Shown here: piece by piece, positions 13,745 to 15,413 of the stretch
How the letters are laid out: each line of letters begins with the position of its first letter
How positions within the stretch are numbered: the first letter of the stretch is position 1
Origin: WRMR01 sp031548645
Lineage (GTDB): Bacteria > Planctomycetota > Planctomycetia > Pirellulales > Thermoguttaceae
Assembly: GCA_031548645.1 (NCBI GenBank)
Contig: JAVBQX010000345.1
Coordinates: 1 to 15,413 of the forward strand
DNA length: 15,413 nt
Reading direction: 5' to 3'
The notes under the pieces: model-generated
Database searches by the model: none
What the model was told of the DNA's origin: nothing
What the model saw: the letters and a program-made list of their open reading frames with translations, nothing else
Translations under genes and position numbers: made by a program

Positions 13745-14971
13745 ATGAGTGATGTTGTCAACGATTTTCGTTTGCGTCTTGGAGATTCCGCTTTTCACCC
13801 CGTCATGATCGGCGGGATGGGTGTCGATATTTCGACCTCGGAAATGGTTTTGGAGGCGGCCAAGCAGGGATGTATCGCCCATCTTTCCGACGCCATCGTT
13901 CCGGCTGTTTGCGACAAGAATTTCGGAACGACTTTTACCCGTAATAAGATTGATCGTTTCAACCAGCAACAAAAAGATTCGCACGATGGATTTCGGGTTC
14001 CATTATTTGATCTCGGTGATTATCGCAAAGCTCAATTGATGTACGTCGGCAACACGGTGAATAAAAAACAGGGAACCGGCGCCGTCTTTGTGAATTGCAT
14101 GGAAAAACTCAATGTGGGAAGTCCGGCGGAGGTTCTTTCCGTGCGGCTCAACGCGATTCTTGATGCCGGTGCCGATGGAATTTCTCTTTCGGCGGGTCTG
14201 CACAGCCACAGTCTCCGATTGATCAAGGATCACGCACGATTTCGTCATGTCAAAATCGGCATCGTGGTTTCCAGTTGGCGGGCTTTGAAAATTTTTCTTC
14301 GTGCCGCCAATCGAATCGAACGTTTGCCGGATTACATTGTCGTCGAAGGGCCGCTCGCCGGCGGACATTTGGGATTCGGTCACGAGGATTGGCCAAATCA
14401 CGATCTCGCGTCCATCATTGCTGAAATCAGCCGGAATCTGGAGCAGGAAGGATTGAACATTCCTCTTGTCGCCGCAGGTGGAGTCTTTGACTCGCATGAT
14501 ACTTTGGCGTTCCTCAAAAAAGGCGTTTCAGGCGTTCAGGTCGCCACGCGGTTTGCCATCACCAGAGAGAGCGGCCTTCCCGATGACGCCAAACAGGCTT
14601 TTATCAATGCGGAGGAAAAAGACGTTATCGTTTCCGGCGTTTCTCCGACGGGATACCCTTTTCGACTGTTGAAAAACAGTCCTTGCCTGGACTCGAATGT
14701 GCCGCCCCAGTGCATTCCGCTCGGCTTTGCCATTGATGCGAAAGGGCATTGTCAATATATTGATTCCTACCAAGCCGCCGGTCTCTCGGAATCCGGCCAG
14801 AAACTTCCCGTGCATGATAAAATATGTTTGTGTCATCATATTTTACGATATCATTGCTACACATGCGGCAGCAATGTCGTCCGATTGAAAGAAACCGTGA
14901 AACGGAACGAAGACGGCACTTTTATCCTTCCGTCAACCAAAGAAGTCTTGCATCAATATCTTGATTTGTGA
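13745..14971 (+). CDS. Nitronate monooxygenase/FabK-like FMN protein with cysteine-rich C-terminal extension
   Basis: 408 residues. A TIM-barrel flavoprotein of the nitronate monooxygenase (2-nitropropane dioxygenase) family: PVMIGGMGVDIST near the N-terminus, DAGADGISLSAG (140-151), the FMN phosphate motif VVEGPLAGGHLGFG (199-212), LVAAGGVFD (241-249) and GVQVATRFAIT (263-273). The family also includes FabK-type enoyl-ACP reductases, so the reaction could be oxidation of nitronates or an NAD(P)H-dependent reduction. About 85 residues extend beyond the usual domain and contain KICLCHHILRYHCYTCGSN (C361, C363, C371, C374 with three histidines) plus C314, C323 and C336; this may bind a metal or cluster. 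AAGGAG at 13727-13732 gives a rather long 12-base spacing to the ATG at 13745. The alternative TTG at 13715 lies at the terminator and is rejected. Confidence 0.88.
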   Translation: MSDVVNDFRLRLGDSAFHPVMIGGMGVDISTSEMVLEAAKQGCIAHLSDAIVPAVCDKNFGTTFTRNKIDRFNQQQKDSHDGFRVPLFDLGDYRKAQLMYVGNTVNKKQGTGAVFVNCMEKLNVGSPAEVLSVRLNAILDAGADGISLSAGLHSHSLRLIKDHARFRHVKIGIVVSSWRALKIFLRAANRIERLPDYIVVEGPLAGGHLGFGHEDWPNHDLASIIAEISRNLEQEGLNIPLVAAGGVFDSHDTLAFLKKGVSGVQVATRFAITRESGLPDDAKQAFINAEEKDVIVSGVSPTGYPFRLLKNSPCLDSNVPPQCIPLGFAIDAKGHCQYIDSYQAAGLSESGQKLPVHDKICLCHHILRYHCYTCGSNVVRLKETVKRNEDGTFILPSTKEVLHQYLDL

Positions 14972-15001
14972 TGGAACCGCCCTAAACTGCTCGGGGGGGA
15001 T

Positions 15002-15247
15002 GTGTCTTGCTCTGCGGTCAATCTCGCTGTACTGCCTTTCCGTTGCGGCAGGGTGAGTGTATATGTGCTTATCTCCGCCTTCATGTCATTGACAACATTA
15101 TCTGCTGACAACCGCCCCGATGCGATGAAGTTCGCGGAGATCATGGTTGATCACATCGTGCCGCCCTACCGGGCCTTGATCAAAAGCTGCGAAAAAGCTC
15201 AAAACGTCCAACAACATGGACACGAAACCAAACTCGACAAACAGTAA
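15002..15247 (+). CDS. Uncertain small ORF, 81 residues
   Basis: An open frame from a GTG at 15002. The first 35 residues are hydrophobic with a VYVLISAFMSLTTLSADN stretch that looks like a secretion signal. The rest (NRPDAMKFAEIMVDHIVPPY, then ALIKSCEKAQNVQQHGHE) is polar and plausible protein sequence. GGGGGGGA directly precedes the GTG but is too close for a good ribosome-binding site. An internal ATG at 15083 could start a shorter form. No family is recognised. It could be a real small exported protein, a gene fragment, or chance. Confidence 0.3.
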   Translation: MSCSAVNLAVLPFRCGRVSVYVLISAFMSLTTLSADNRPDAMKFAEIMVDHIVPPYRALIKSCEKAQNVQQHGHETKLDKQ

Positions 15248-15282
15248 TGGAAAACCGCATTGCGTCCTCGCTCGCAAAACGG

Positions 15283-15402
15283 TTACCTGGCGTTCTTTGT
15301 CCGCTTGGGGTTTTTGCGTGATTTGAGCGAGCAAATTATATCATCATTTTTTTCTTCGGAAATTTCCACAATCGCACAATCAAATTCGGCGGATGCGGCA
15401 TA
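15283..15402 (-). other. Minus-strand open stretch without a start codon; possible broken gene end
   Basis: Reading in from the window's right edge on the minus strand, 39 codons are open between two TGA triplets and a TAA at 15283-15285. They encode SAEFDCAIVEISEEKNDD, then a basic tail KSRKNPKRTKNAR, which looks like protein rather than noise. There is no ATG, and a stop precedes it, so it may be the frameshifted or decayed end of a gene beyond the window. 15248-15413 otherwise shows nothing identifiable. Confidence 0.2.
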
Positions 15403-15413
15403 TCATCAAGCCG

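Overview
The window looks like a chromosomal stretch from a member of the Planctomycetota, probably Pirellulales-like. This is inferred, because there is no rRNA or other marker gene in it. Three things point there: an 83-residue protein (10008-10259) and a membrane-anchored endonuclease/exonuclease/phosphatase (EEP)-fold protein (8946-9971) that I recall as typical planctomycete families; secreted FG-GAP and Tat-exported proteins; and intergenic palindromes with the core GCGTnAGCG. Base composition is moderately GC-rich, and somewhat more AT-rich in 3199-4032, 8946-9971 and 13000-14971.

Region 1 (1-6150, plus strand) is a probable operon. It starts with the 3' end of a PilT-type retraction ATPase. 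One base after its stop comes a 611-residue protein with a signal peptide, three membrane segments and a PilB/GspE-like ATPase domain; the zinc site is intact but the nucleotide-binding motifs are broken. Two unrecognised multi-spanning membrane proteins follow (CvpA-like and DUF4190-like by appearance), then a 635-residue dynamin-like GTPase. The set suggests a membrane-associated type IV pilus or secretion machine with a catalytically dead ATPase partner.

Region 2 (6150-8671) has a long REP-like palindrome at the convergent junction. It is followed by two minus-strand genes: an EFR1-type flavodoxin/2[4Fe-4S] protein and a secreted FG-GAP repeat protein with a clear intrinsic terminator.

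Region 3 (8860-12725, plus strand) holds a membrane-anchored EEP-family protein whose catalytic residues are nearly all replaced. After it come the small planctomycete protein, a Tat-exported dipeptide epimerase with its own good promoter, and a PyrK-type flavin/[2Fe-2S] electron-transfer protein. Two further REP-like palindromes flank the last of these.

Region 4 (12726-15413) holds a glycine-tailed RRM RNA-binding protein with a long structured leader and trailer. A nitronate monooxygenase/FabK-like flavoprotein with a cysteine-rich C-terminal extension follows, then a poorly resolved end with only weak ORFs. No tRNA, rRNA, CRISPR array, transposase or phage gene was seen.
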